Source: Distichodus sexfasciatus
Taxonomy: Eukaryota > Chordata > Actinopteri > Characiformes > Distichodontidae
NCBI GenBank assembly: GCA_032718565.1
Contig: JAVGVS010000002.1
Location: 8,145,878-8,209,877 of the forward strand
Direction: 5' to 3'
DNA: 64,000 nucleotides
Below the pieces are notes generated by a model. That model worked only from the letters and a program-made list of their open reading frames with translations. It had not been told where the DNA came from and made no database searches. The position numbers and the translations under genes are program-made. Below are positions 36,050 through 48,852 of the stretch, in pieces. Numbering within the stretch: position 1 is the stretch's first letter; each line of letters opens with the position of its first letter.

Positions 36050-39000
36050 ACAAAACAACAAATAATTATGGAGACTATATTCTCATTTTATATATGTCGA
36101 TTGGTGATTGCAATAAGGGGAAAGGTGTAATAATAGTAAAAGCGAACTGAGCTATACTGTCTATTTCAACTATTCATGCATAACGTTCCGTTTCAGGGGT
36201 TATCGTAGTTGCTGTATTAACTTCGAGACATTTATCTTTTTTGCAGAATTTGCTGTTTTTAAATCACTAATTGATTGCAAATGATTAGGAAACGTTGTGA
36301 AAAAAGCAGGATCTTTCCCCCACCCATATTTAACTCAATGGCACTTTATGTTGTTATAGGCTACTGAACGCAAAAGCCGGAAAGACTTTTACATTTTAGA
36401 GAGAGGAGTAAAGTCAATGCCACATTTGCACTTGGACAGCCTAGAAGTGGGTCATTGCTTCACCTTGACATTCCGAACCAGCTGCTTTAGTGTATGCAAC
36501 ACTAAAAACACCTAAACAAGTATTCATGAGAAATAATGAAGGAAAACGACCAAGTTGTGTGAATGCAATTAGAAAGATATACAAATGTAAAATAGTCCTT
36601 ATTCTCTTTCTCAGGTTATCATTCTGCCTGTCCGGTTTACCAATTAGACCCAATTAGCATTGGGATTAGGACTTGTTCTGGTGAGAACAAAATTGTCAAG
36701 CCTTGATTAACCTGGAAGTCAGTTTTGCATCTTAAAATGAGGTCAGGTACTGTGAGAAAGGAAATAAAATCTTGACAATGATTTGTTATTTACAATGCCT
36801 TTTTACTGTCGTTTTTATTATGGAATACTTAGACAGTTATGTGTGTAATACAGATAAAAAAGATGTGTAATAAAGATACTATTTTCACAGTATCTTTAAA
36901 TGCAACTGAATATAATTAGAAGTGTATTGGATCCAGGTTTATCGAGTAAAAATACCATCCCACTTGAGGACAGCGTGAAATAACAAATTAAACATAAAAA
37001 TAAAACACAAGTAGTGTACTGCATTGCTTTTATTTTGAAGGTGAAAAAAGAGAAAATGTGCATATTTCAATATTACTTTTGTTGTTAAAAGAATGTATCA
37101 AAAAAAATTACATAAAGATATATATTTCAGTTGAGCAGTGTTGATTACAGTCTTTTGGTTCGGCCCTCCATGTAAATTCAAATTGTCATGTGGCCCCTTG
37201 AGAACATTAATTGCCCAGCCCTGCTCCAGAGGTTGATTGAAAAGACATGTTTCAGCACCTTGGACAGTTACACGTCTGACGTCTTTGACGCTGCATTTAT
37301 TCTCTAAGAGAATGGTATAGTCAATTTGATTACCATTATGCAAGCTATTACCACATTCTTAAGTCTTTATTTACTGTCTTTGTTGGAGTCTTAAAGACTG
37401 TCTAAGTGGATGGGTATGTGTTTGGTTTAGTGGTAGGACCCAGCATTACCACCACTGGATCCCTAACCCAATACCCCTAACCCCAAGACCCCTAATCCCA
37501 AATTACTTCAGTTTCCCTCCACAATTAGTGAGAGATTTATTGTGAAATATGATGTCCCTCCAAACTGAAAACTCCACTTTTATGGGCCAAGAAAGATGCT
37601 GTGAGTGCAGGTTGATAGCACAGTGACCATTTCTGTAAAATGACCAGCAGATTATTGGACAGATAATAGCAATATCTTCTTTTTAAATAAGAGTGTAGTT
37701 GTTTGTTTCTTGTTGTTTCTCTATGCCATTTCATGCTATGCTTCTTGTCCATCACAAAATAATCATATTTAAATAAGAATCAAAACATTTCCAAAAGTAA
37801 ATTGCCATCAATTTGTGCAGCTACAGTAGTTTGGGAAGATTCGTTTGATCGAAACCATTGGTCTGAGTAGTCTGTGATCTGAATGCTATGAAATAATATA
37901 CAATTAATTATAATCGTTAACATATACTAAAATGCTTTATTCATTTATATTAAATATAGCTATTGCATTCACAAACCCGTGTACCTAATATAAATAAAAT
38001 TAAATTAAATTTGCATTCCATTAATTTATTTACAATTTCCTCTGCTTAGCCATCTGAATGGCACCCCTGCCCTCAGCTGACACACTGCATATGTCATTAG
38101 GGTACAGTGGCTTACGCTACACCTCTGTACTAATATGTTGGTGCTATAAGCTGGAAAAAGTGTGTGCTGCAGTGCGGGGACGTACTCCAGTCAGCGGGAG
38201 AGCGAGAGAAAGCTCAAACGTACAACATGTTCAACACATTTCTCCATGGCAACCAGGAGCTACCAGGCACTAAAAGAGAAAGAGCGAGTGAGGTGGAGGA
38301 GGGAGATAGAAAGTAATAGAGAGAAAGGAGGGAAAGCACTGAGTAGCATTCTCCTCAAACAACTGTGGGCAGTGCTGTACCTCAGTGGTAGGTTTATCGT
38401 ACTGTAGGACATTATTTATGCATGATCTTACAAGCTTGTAAGACAAGGCCATGCAGAGATTGTCTGTAAAAACATCCAACACAATTTTACTTAGCTTTCA
38501 CAGTAATAAAAGTATATTTCATTTTCTGAGTTCCCTTTCGAATAAATATAAATTCATTAGTAAGTCAATACTAAAATGATTTTTTTTTGCTGTTGTCATG
38601 CTTAATGTTTTCCTGCAGCTCTTTTGCAACACAATGATCAAATGTTATTTGAACAAAAGAGGTTGTGTTCAATGTTTGAGGCTCTTGTGTCTTGGAATAC
38701 AAATATTCCAGTAAAAGACTCAGCCAGTCATTTGAGTAGTGCGAGGAAAAGCACTATAGTCTGTTTTGCTTGGTTGTCTGAACTGTATTAACAACCTTTA
38801 GCACAGTGGTTCACGATATGGTGACGTGTTTCTGAATCATCTTATTGCCTCCTCTCATCTTCATGAAATCGCTGACCATTTCCATGATGTTTTATAAACT
38901 CATCTTTAGAAGAAAAAACACATAATGAACAAATAAACAAATATTTTTTAACGCATTTCCTTGGCACTACCTTTTAACAGTTATCTTTCCAAGGTGTGAT

Positions 39001-39146
39001 ATCATCCGTCAATTTATGTGTCTAAATTTCCTCTCAAAAGATGAAAGCATTCTTTAGTTGTTTTGTTCAGAGATTTTTCTTCTTCTACTTCTTTTTTATT
39101 AAATGCATTTTAAGATTCATCAAAGTAGAACTATATTTGAGGTGTC
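36050..39146. other. Intergenic DNA 5' of kcna1, no gene seen
   Basis: AT-rich; includes the repeat at 36990-37229. Nothing else recognised. Confidence 0.6.
36990..37229 (+). repeat. Interspersed repeat, member 2 of a pair
   Basis: Shortened relative of 21352-21710 with the same block order. It extends to AATTGCCCAGCCCTGCTCCA, the better-preserved terminus. Confidence 0.65.
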
Positions 39147-39158
39147 ACATTCTAAGAC

Positions 39159-39528
39159 GGGTGGCACCATGGCGCAGTGGTTAGCGCTGCTGCCTCACAG
39201 CATGAAGGTCCTGGGCTCGAACCCTGGGGATGGCCATAGGGCTTTTCTGTGTGGAGTTTGCATGCTGTCCCCGTGTTCGCGTGGTTTTCTCTGGGTGCTC
39301 CGGTTTCCTCCCACGGTCCAAAGGCATGCAATATAGGTTATTTGGTGACTCTAAATTGGCCTCTGTAAGGTGTGAATGTGTGTGATTGTGTGAGTGTGTG
39401 TGCCCTGCGGTGTGTTGTCGCCTACCCAGGGTTGTTCCCCGCCTGCGCCCGCAAGTTCCCGGGATAGGCTCTGGTCCCCCTGCGACCCCATTTGGGACTA
39501 AGCAGTTTAGATAATGACTGATTGACTG
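39159..39528 (+). mobile_element. SINE family A, full length, 12-bp target-site duplication
   Basis: Box A-like TGGCGCAGTGGTTAGCGC and box B GGGCTCGAACCC in the head, then the family A body. ACATTCTAAGAC flanks both ends exactly (39147-39158 and 39529-39540), so this is an intact, fairly recent retroposition. The tail is GACTGATTGACTG. Confidence 0.9.
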
Positions 39529-40482
39529 ACATTCTAAGACATTTGTTGAATGCCAACTGTTTCTGCATATTTCTAAAATACCAGTCATGCTACCACTTGC
39601 AATGGAACAGTCATGCCATTCTCCTGTTTTTGTGAGAATCTAGACAGTTGCACACCTGCCACAGACTGAATCATGTACATTGCGAAACAGTGCTTATTCT
39701 AGGCATGAGAAGGTGCTGTGAAATGGATTCTTAAAGGCAATAGCAAATTCTTTAAAATTCAATTCATGGAAATGTGTAGAAGTTTGGTTCAAGGGGACTG
39801 GTTTGTGCAACTGCAGTGAAATTACCCAGTAACCTATGGCAAAGCAATCTGCACAAATGACACATTCTCATTACACATTGATACTTGTCGAACTCCAGAT
39901 GCTGGTTTGACCTTTCAGCGTGCTTAAACCCATAATATTAATCCAGTTTGACGTTAGGTCAGATTCAGTTCCATGTGGAAACAAGTATTCTTGTCTCAGA
40001 ACTGTTGTTAATGCTTGTAGACAATACCTGTGAGGTAATAATGAAGCTAAACATGATTTTATTATGACTGTAGTTTGTATTCTGAGTCATGTCAATTCTT
40101 CACATAAATTTGTACAGATCTGGTTATATATACTTTATATGGTTATATACTTATTTCAGTCATTGCTACTGAAGTAAATGTAAATGTTTTGTATGACTGA
40201 TATTATTCACAAACTTCATGTGTATTCTGTAATGATTACAGTATCACTCAAAATAATTATTACATTCTTAAATAAAACATATATGCTTGCAGAAAACCAA
40301 ACAAGTGGAAAAAAACACCATTTTTTAAAAGATGTGGCAGCTATTTCAGTGACCAGTGAAGTGGACTCTCTGGAGATTATTCACTTACAGTATACTTCAA
40401 ACTCTCAAAGGAGCAAATGAAAATAAGATGACCACAGCACTTAACATGAACAAATATGGCAGTATTAGTTGGGATTACAAAC

Positions 40483-41640
40483 TAGAGATGGGCCGATACC
40501 ACTTTTTTATGTCCGATACTGATACCGATATTGTAATTTTGGATACCGATATCTGCCGATACCGATACAAATCCAATACAGTCACAGTCTTTTTTAAACA
40601 TAAAATAATGCTTTGAAATACATGACTGAGATTATTGTTATGCTTAAGGAAATGCTTGATTTAAATATCGTTTTCCTACCTAAAGCAATGTAATAATTAC
40701 ACACACGCACATGTATATGCTAAATTATTTGTTCTCAAAAACTGTTCATTTAGACATATATTTCTTCTTTCTCATTGATTACACTATAACATTATAAAAC
40801 TGAAAAACATTTGATCAATTGAAAATGAAATACTGAAGTTTGTCATTTTGAAACAATTTGGCTTATAAAATGAGCAGCTTTTGCAGAGAACTACATTTCC
40901 CACGATCCTCTGGGCGCGCCCCGGAGCCGCGTCACAATGATGCACGCGTTCCAGAATAAACGACGGAAAATCTATGAGAAAATCTAAATAAACGGCAGAA
41001 TTGTGAATAGAACGCTTGTTATTGTGGTTGTTTATCTGCTGAAATATGGTTTGTGTCTGTAATAAAGGCGACATTTTGACTGTACTGGAGCATTTTAAGA
41101 GTTACAGCGCTCATGCGTGTGCTCATTAACACAGCGCGTCTGTTTACATTGCGAAAAATGTCGCGATTTACTTCTGTTTTAGTGCACGGACATCTCACAA
41201 TTATTTTCACATACAGAGGGATCAGGTCTTGTCTTGGTCGTGCCACAGAAAATGTTGTGTGTCACTATTGTCACTATGTATCTGTACAGTATATAGCAGA
41301 GATGACAAAGTTGACAATAAAGTTGACTTTGACTTTTGACTATTAAGCCTCCATGTGAAACACAAGCGGCGCATGCTCTAGCGAGTAAAATGAATTAAAC
41401 GAAGCTTCGATTCTAGAAAAATTGCCTCGACCGTTTTTTTGTAATAGAATTATTCGAGTTATTGGAACAATCGTTTCAGCTCTACTTTACCGCAGTGCCA
41501 CTTCCCATGTATAACGAATTGAGTGTGCACACATTTACAGATTGGCTCCATAGAACGGCCCAATGCCACCGATACCCGATCCAGCTGTTTGAGTCGTTAT
41601 CGGACCAATACGGACCAATACGACCAATACGGCTACATCT
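40483..41640. mobile_element. Composite of nonautonomous DNA transposons
   Basis: The left edge GAGATGGGCCGATACC is followed by repeated CCGATAC words, and the right edge carries CGGACCAATACGGACCAATA. The interior GC-rich stretch (about 40900-40970) is typical of fish hAT-type elements. No transposase. A second element end lies inside at 41397-41500. Confidence 0.55.
41397..41500. mobile_element. hAT-like terminal fragment nested in the composite
   Basis: CGAAGCTTCGATTC at the left and TTATTCGAGTTATTGG then AATCGTTTCAGCTCT at the right, a terminal pattern I know from fish hAT-type elements. Confidence 0.45.
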
Positions 41641-41642
41641 CT

Positions 41643-41646
<4 letters not shown>

Positions 41647-41698
<52 letters not shown>
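41647..41698. repeat. (TG)n microsatellite
   Basis: Pure TG run of about 26 units abutting the transposon composite. Confidence 0.95.
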
Positions 41699-41701
<3 letters not shown>

Positions 41702-42231
41702 TTTTAAACGCCTTTAAATGTCTTGAACGATGGCCTGAATGTGAAGCAGTGCTCACTTAAAATCAGATACAGTTGCACAAAGCTTTCACGAAAGACAAAA
41801 ATTTACTTCACACTTCAGCAGCGCAGACTGTTCAAATCAGGTTCATTAATAATCATGCAACTGTAATTTGTGATTTTTTTTGGCATATTTGTGGTCCTCC
41901 AGGGGATACATATTCAACTAAATTTGCATGAAATATCTGAAATATGCATAAAGATAGAGGAATTCACTTTGATATGGCAGACTGAATCTATATCGATGTG
42001 GTAAACCTGCTGGTGTGGTGTACTCGAGCCCTAGTTTTGCCTAGCAACAGCAGCATGTGTAGTGAAGGGCTTCTGTGACAACCTTCACATGCATTTGAAA
42101 GAGAACATAATACCATATCTGGGGCTCAGCTGGTTTTATTACATTTTCTTGCCCTGCTTCTTTGCACCTTTTAGGCAGAGAATGCTTTGTGATTGTGTTT
42201 TGTATGTTATTTGTCTGAAGTGATTTTCACA

Positions 42232-42366
42232 CACCACACACACACACACACACACAGATCTACACACACAAGCACCCACATGCATGTACACACACATACA
42301 CAAACACATCCCCCTTGTGTATATGCACACACACACAAACACACGGACACACACACACACACACAT
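42232..42366. repeat. Interrupted CA-rich repeat
   Basis: Several CA runs separated by short unique words. Confidence 0.85.
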
Positions 42367-44108
42367 CAAGTCATGTGAGAGGAATCCTGTCTGTGGGATG
42401 AAGCCACAGTCTTACTGTATGAATGTAGACCCCACTCCCAGAGAGCACTCCCCATCCCCCAAGTCTCATTCACAAACACACCGTTGCTTATATAATGCCT
42501 GTGTGCTATTTATAAGGCCCGTAGTATGTGCATGGGGAGAAAGAGACTCACGCAGTGCCCTTCAAGATGAACATTCGTGCCCTGAGGGCTGCTGAGGCCG
42601 GACTCTAGGGAGCTATTCTTAGCCCTGTTCTGTAGCGCAACCAATGGAAAGGGAGCTAAAGAGACGGACATAGGGGGAGGGAGGAATCTGATGGATGGAA
42701 CGCATAGCGATGTCGGACAAGAAAGAGGGAGAGTGAGGGTGAGAGAAAGTGTGTGCGTGTGCATGTGTGTGTGTTAAGAGGGTGTTTGTATGAGTGTGAG
42801 AGTGGGCATGTGCATTGGCAAACTCATGAGTGATGGTGTAAAACTGCTTTGGAAATGACTCGTAACTGAATGAGCTGAAGAAATGGATGTATTTGCACAT
42901 TTATGTTTTTAGTTTCTGCGTGGTGGAAGGCGGGTTTTAGATGATTGTGAGGACCCCCAAAAGATTGCAAAAGCTGGGATTTGTCAGTATTCATGAGAAA
43001 AAGAATGCTTATAGACAATTTCCTCCCTATCTCTGTGTGTGCCTGTACGTGGATGTCCATTTGTCAGAAATTTGATTGGGGATATTTTATAAAATGGTAG
43101 TGATTTATGATCAGAATTTCTTGGAATAACAGCTGGGACATACAGTACTTGCCAATAGCTTGCAGCAGAGGTACTGACCTGAGCATAATAGTATAGGCTT
43201 AGTATAGGAAGGGTAATTGTACAAATTCGTCCAAAACAATGAACATTTACCTTAAAGATATTCTTGTGTGATGTGTCTTGTGTGATAACACTGCCAACAG
43301 TTGTATTTTGTATTGTTCTCACCAAATTAAATATTTTAAAATTCATACATTCCCATATGAATATCAAGATTAACAAATGTGTCCCTATGCAATATTCAGT
43401 TGAATAGTTCCTCTTAGGCTTAAAATCTCTGGATTATGCAATGGCACCATTTGTTTCTGCAGGCAATCTCTAGGTTCTAGACTGGACATTCCAACTGGTC
43501 AGTGGATTTACCTTTACGTGACCTTCAGCACAACTCTTCTCCTTTACACCTCAAAGAAAGACAAATGACTTGGAAAACGAAAGGTTGCACCTTGTGCATA
43601 AAGGCAGTAAAGTCCATCAATAAGTAAATAGCACTGGGGCATTAACAAATTTGTTAAAATTTGTTAAAATTCTCTTGACAATTGTTACAGCTCACTCTAC
43701 CGTTCCATAAGAGGTAAAAAATGTTTGTGTAAAAAAAGTAAACATTTAATTGAATTACACATTTTTCCTAAAAAAAAAAAGTAAAATGTTTAGTTTAAGT
43801 TTATTATTTGTATTTGTAAAAGGCTAATGTTTGCCTAATCAGCTCGCCTAACCACTTACATTTCTGCAAAGCACAGTTCTGCTCATATATGTAGGTGTAT
43901 ATGAAGTGTTCCTTCACACAGTTGTAGATGCAACATTGTGTAAAGCAGGTTGAATGTACACATAACACCTAACCTTGATGTATCAGAGATGTTATAGGTC
44001 ACCTTCAGTACTTACATTGGTAAGTATGGAGGCAATTGTGATAAATGATACAGGAAGAAGGAAGAGGGTCAAAAGGAGCCTTAAACATTAGTTTTACATT
44101 CACAGTCA

Positions 44109-44161
44109 CAGAAGAACATTTCAGAAGAACATTTCAGAAGAACATTTCAGAAGAACATTTC
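44109..44161. repeat. Tandem repeat, four copies of a 13-bp unit
   Basis: CAGAAGAACATTT repeated four times without error. Confidence 0.95.
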
Positions 44162-46164
44162 ATCATTATGTCTAGACTTATCACTATTAACCATGTCCCA
44201 GAGAAAACGGTGCCTTGAGGTCTTACACTTAATACGGCTGAATATCACATGAAGACATTGTACTCCAAATGTTTTTCTGTTTGTGCCCATAATAAATTAA
44301 AATTTGCTGCCTTTTATCCTCTGATCAGTCATCTGTCTATGGTGACTAGTGTTTGATGTGGCACTCACACTGTGCGGTGTTTAGAAGTTTTCTCTCCTCG
44401 TCAGCACATCCCAAAGTGAGCAATGTGTTGTGTCCAGGCCAACGGCATGTGTGTATGCCCGAGCCGTTGGCATGTGTGCTTGCTTGTCAACTGGGCTTAT
44501 GTCTTCTGCCATTCTTCAACATCTTATGCAGCGATGTGCTACTGTCACATGTCATAATCGAGACATTAGAGGTGATGTGGCCTAGGTAGAGCAGGGGTTA
44601 CAGGGAGCGGATGCAGTTTAGATTGTATTAACATTTCAGTAGTGTTCCGTTTCACTGTGCTTGGCTTGCATCCATCCATACTGCAGAACACGTTTGTCTC
44701 AGACTGCTTTAATAATTGATGGGCAAATGGTTTCACTTCACTTGAGTGAAATGAGTTTGAATAACAGAGTGCTGTGAAGGGGGATTCGAGTTCATAAGAG
44801 CAACAGCCCATGTCTGTGTGTGTGTCAAGTGTAAACCCGCAAGTCTGTTCACAACTTTTTTTTCTTCTAGTCATTGCAGTTACCTTGATCCAAGGTCCCA
44901 CTTTCACCCTAGATGGTGGCATGTGCTTCAAAGTGCTTACCTTGCCAAAGACTTATGACTAGTGAGAATGGTCATTTAGTCATGCATGATTTGCCATTAA
45001 TCTAGTGGGGTGCTGTAGTAATCATTCATACATTACTGCTGGTCCTTGTGGGTCTCTGAGATATACTTTCACCTTGAGTCCAATGGCAAGGGAATCCATC
45101 ATATTAGAGATGTATGCCCTGTACCTGTCATAATCTATTTGCCAATATTAATCTATCATCATCCTCTAGTCTATTGCTGTTATCATACTTTGTAATCATT
45201 TCAGATTCAGTTTGCTGGTAATAGTCAATTTAGTTACCCACAAATGTTAAATCAAGTTTATAAACATTTTTCTATCATTGTTTGTTCCATTGAACAGTGT
45301 GGAATCAGTGGAATGTAAGGATTCTTTCTGTAGGTTTGTTTCTGTGATTTAAAACATCTGATACCCTCTGTGCAATCATTATGGAAAATCGTTCATGTGT
45401 TATGTAACAAATGTGTTTACAATGAAATGTTCACAAATTCCTTTTCTTTTGCTTAAAAATATTGTATGTTCATTTTTATGAGGTAGATATGCAGTAATTA
45501 TCCTTATGATATCACTCAAAAGCTCTTTAGGTTACAATATAATTCATATCCCTACTTTCCATGAATTCAGAGCCTGGATATTGTATGCTTAATGGGTATA
45601 GAGAGTAAATGTGCAAAGTATACTCTCTACTATTCTGTATTGATGATTTTGACAATTGGAGGATGTCAGTTTTGCAGTGCAGATTTTGGATCATTCTGGA
45701 ACAACAGCCAGTACAAAACATAGGGTGGTGTAAAAATGACACAGGCTCTAGTCTTTGGATGGAGAGGTTGTAAACACCCCAAAACTAAACTAGCAAATAC
45801 ATTTCTCTTTACATTTGGCCCTTGTTAGTGCCCTTATTCAGATTGATGTACAAATCAGTAAAATATCATTTTTCATATTTGGACATTTAGACTTCCAAAA
45901 TCTAGTACAAAATTGATTTCCATGTCAAAGTACTAGTTAATATACACTCACGTATAATACACAGTCATGTTTATCTGAAACCTAATCAATAGACGTCTTC
46001 TTAATTATTGATTTATAAAGTTAAAAAAATATTTTTTTTCAACTTGAAGTTTAGGGACTGGGGCTTACAACTGAATTTTTGGATAGGGTGTAGTGTATCA
46101 AAGACGTTGTGTAATATGAATCGAGACAATATGTGTAAACTCGCTAGTGCTGGGACCAAAGTCC

Positions 46165-46520
46165 AGTGGTGAAAAGAGAATGTTTGTACATATATTATAC
46201 TGAATATTTGTACTTAAGTACACGTGCTGGTCACTTTTAGCTATTGATATTTATTGAATACATGAAACAAATATTTAAAAAAAAAATACACAAGTCAAAT
46301 ATTTATTTCTTTATTTATGTCACGTTTACAAAATCATCTTACTAAAATGATACAGCTACTGTGATCACTATCACGTTTGTACATAGGCTACAGAAATGTC
46401 GGTCGAACTTTTGAATATTTATGTATGGAAATGTCATTTTAAAGTAGTGAAGTTGATTACTTTGTTCAGTTTGTACTTAAGTACAAGTAAAATTACAGGC
46501 TTGAAAATATACACATAAAA
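46165..46520. mobile_element. Diverged hAT-like nonautonomous element
   Basis: GTACTTAAGTAC occurs near both sides (about 46211 and 46476) in inverted context, with AAAAGTACCC near the right edge. Pattern resembles fish hAT derivatives; the ends are not clear. Confidence 0.35.
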
Positions 46521-46739
46521 GTACCCAGAAAAAGACTTCTTAGTGGCATAACGTGAGTGGTTGTAATTCGTTACTTATGCTCCTGAAAAACTCCAGGCAG
46601 ACCAGGCGTCAAGTGTAAACTCGCAAGTCTGTTCGAGTTCTGTATGACAGATCTTGAGTTAACAGACACAGACAAATCTATTTATCAGCTTTCTCTTCTG
46701 TCTGGGAGGGAAGGTGGGGAATGAGGTGAACTTTCATTT

Positions 46740-47040
46740 CACACCGTCCTTGGGGACCACGACCACGCACGTGACTCAGAAATCCATTTAGTCTCCCGCG
46801 CCTCGTTATGTGCTCTCGCGCCACCGCTGACCTTTTTTCTTATGCCGCTTTGTCCTCGTACGGGTTTTTGGTCACACTCGAATTCACAGAGAGAGCCAGT
46901 TAACCGCGCCGGTTGCGTTACGCAGCGAGGAGCTTCAAAAATAGGTTTTCTAATCCCCGCTCCGTGAAATGGCTTTTCTAAAAATAGCACGCGCGCCTCT
47001 CCTCGGGCACGGAGCGTTGCGCGCGCACGGGGATTCCCTA
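46740..47040. promoter_or_regulatory. Isolated CpG-rich block with E-box/AP-1 and MEF2 motifs
   Basis: About 300 bp of CpG-rich DNA between kcna1 and kcna6, with no gene attached. It contains CACGTG (46768-46773) overlapping TGACTCA (46772-46778), a perfect MEF2 consensus CTAAAAATAG (46978-46987) and a near match TTCAAAAATAGG (46934-46945). Could be an enhancer or the promoter of a noncoding or alternative 5' exon. Confidence 0.4.
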
Positions 47041-47051
47041 CAGCTCATCAC

Positions 47052-47558
47052 AAGGGGTGGAAATAACGAATTACATCTACTCATGTTAATATAATTAAGT
47101 AGGGTTTTTTAACCTTTAAAAATACCTTTATTATTATCATTCATTCATTCATTCATTCATTCATTCATTCATTCATCCATCCATTTTCCGAACTCCTGAA
47201 TCCCAATCGGGTCTCGAGGGGACCGTAGCCTATCCCGAGAACTTACGGGCGCAAGGCGGGGACCAACGCCGCAGGGCACGCACACTGACTCCTTACGGGG
47301 CCAATGGAGAGTCGCCAATTAACCTATAGTGCATGCCTTTGGACTGTGGGAGGAAACCCACGCAAACACAGGGAGAGCATGCAAGCTCCACACAGAGGGG
47401 CCCTACGGCCGTCCTCAGGGTTCGAACCCAGGACCTTCTCGCTGTGAGGCGGCAGTGCTAACCACTGCGCCACCGTGCCGCCCCTTTATTATTATTAGAG
47501 TATAAATTCAGCAACAGTATCTGTACTTAAGTGAAAATATTCTGTGCTCTTTTCACAA
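47052..47558. mobile_element. hAT-like element, split by a SINE
   Basis: Starts AAGGGGTGGAAATAACG and ends CTCTTTTCACAA. It is flanked by near-identical 8-bp words CTCATCAC (47044-47051) and CTCATTAC (47559-47566), the duplication length typical of hAT elements. Its interior is interrupted by the SINE at 47138-47482. Confidence 0.55.
47138..47482 (-). mobile_element. SINE family A, minus strand, 13-bp target-site duplication
   Basis: Read on the minus strand: GGCGGCACGGTGGCGCAGTG head, box B GGGTTCGAACCC, and a 3' tail of (GAAT)n. CCTTTATTATTAT flanks both sides exactly (47125-47137 and 47483-47495). Confidence 0.92.
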
Positions 47559-48219
47559 CTCATTACAGGGGTGCGCTCCTTTATGCACACTCGCATTTAG
47601 TTTCATAAATTCCTTGTGAGTGTATTCTCTTAAAAACTTTAAGGTTTGCTTTATAAGATTTGAAGTAGAGAAAGTGTTGGTCTCTAAACTGATAAAAAAA
47701 ATTGTAATATTGATGTCACCAAAATAAACCATAGAATGGTAATGATGGAAGACGATGGAACAAGAACCATGGCCAGTCCAAACTGTTTTTTAATTAGTAA
47801 GAATATTTTTTAATCAAATAAATTAAATAATCTAAATTTTAATTTTGATTAATTTTTAAATCAATTAATACTTGTACTTTCTTTGTGTTGTGCGAGTGTT
47901 TACTGTTTAAAATGATTAAAAATGTCTAGATTCTTAAACAAAGTCAAGATTTTGAACATTTCCACATTTCTAAACTAACTGATTTATGTAAAATGTCTGC
48001 TTTATTCTTAGTGTTTAACAGCATTACTTTGCTTGAAAACATTAGGGGTGGCCTGTGGACCAAAAGGTCATAGATTCAAATCCTGCTCTATCTGAATTAC
48101 TGCACTCAAAACTACAATCACTGAGCCCCTGAGCATAAGTTGCTCTATGGAGAATGCCCCTGTGTTAAGGAAATGTCAGTCGTCTTGAATTATCAAAACA
48201 GTGTTCACATTTAAGATTT

Positions 48220-48335
48220 CATTCATTCGCTGAATTCCAATCGGAGTCGTGGGTGGACTGGAGCATATTCCCGGGAACCTACAGCCGCAAGGCGGGGACC
48301 AACTCTGGGCAGGTGCCAACACACCGCAGGGCAAT
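48220..48335 (-). mobile_element. SINE family A, 5'-truncated copy
   Basis: Minus-strand 3' portion only: from the ATTGCCCTGCGGTGTGTTGG point through GGTCCCCGCCTTGCGGC to a short GAAT tail. Confidence 0.75.
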
Positions 48336-48786
48336 ACTTAAGAATTATATTTACTTAATGAATTCAAATGGAAACTGACCTAGTGGTTTCCACTAAATGT
48401 TTTATCTTAATTCCTTATAAGTGTATGCTTTTCTTTTGTTTTGTTATCCTCACATTCTCAAGTGTTTTTGTGAGTAATTGCATGTGATTAATTAGTATTA
48501 ATAAATCTCTTAGTTACAGGCTTTAAGCTTATAAAGCATAATAGTGGTGATGTGATTAATAATTAAAAGTGTTGCACTCACTGATAGACACTTAGCATTT
48601 TTAAATCAGGTTTTGTATGGCCTGGTTCCAGCAAGGCCTCATATGCTCTCCCTCAGGTGATAAGCATCATTTTCCTCTAACATGTTTACTTATGTAATCC
48701 ACTTGTTTCCTTGAGTGAAATCATTACTTTTGTATGAGGACATGCGCACTTAAGAGGCCAGGCAACTCAAGACACACTGTCTGTTT

Positions 48787-48787
48787 A

Positions 48788-48852
<65 letters not shown>
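48787..48852. repeat. (TC)n-(AC)n compound microsatellite
   Basis: TC run directly followed by AC run. Confidence 0.95.

Larger units (their letters stand above)
41700..46739. other. Intergenic DNA, no gene seen
   Basis: CA-rich runs (42232-42366), a short 13-bp tandem array (44109-44161) and a diverged hAT-like stretch (46165-46520). No credible coding exon. Confidence 0.6.

Noticed and set aside
39181..39588. 135-codon minus-strand frame
   Set aside because: Lies almost wholly within the SINE at 39159-39528, read antisense.
42139..42900. Several histidine/threonine- or valine/cysteine-rich frames
   Set aside because: Translations of CA/GT repeats.
48047..48175. Third SINE family (AGATTCAAATCC box B-like word)
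   Set aside because: Single copy in the window, no convincing box A and no tail, so not supported.
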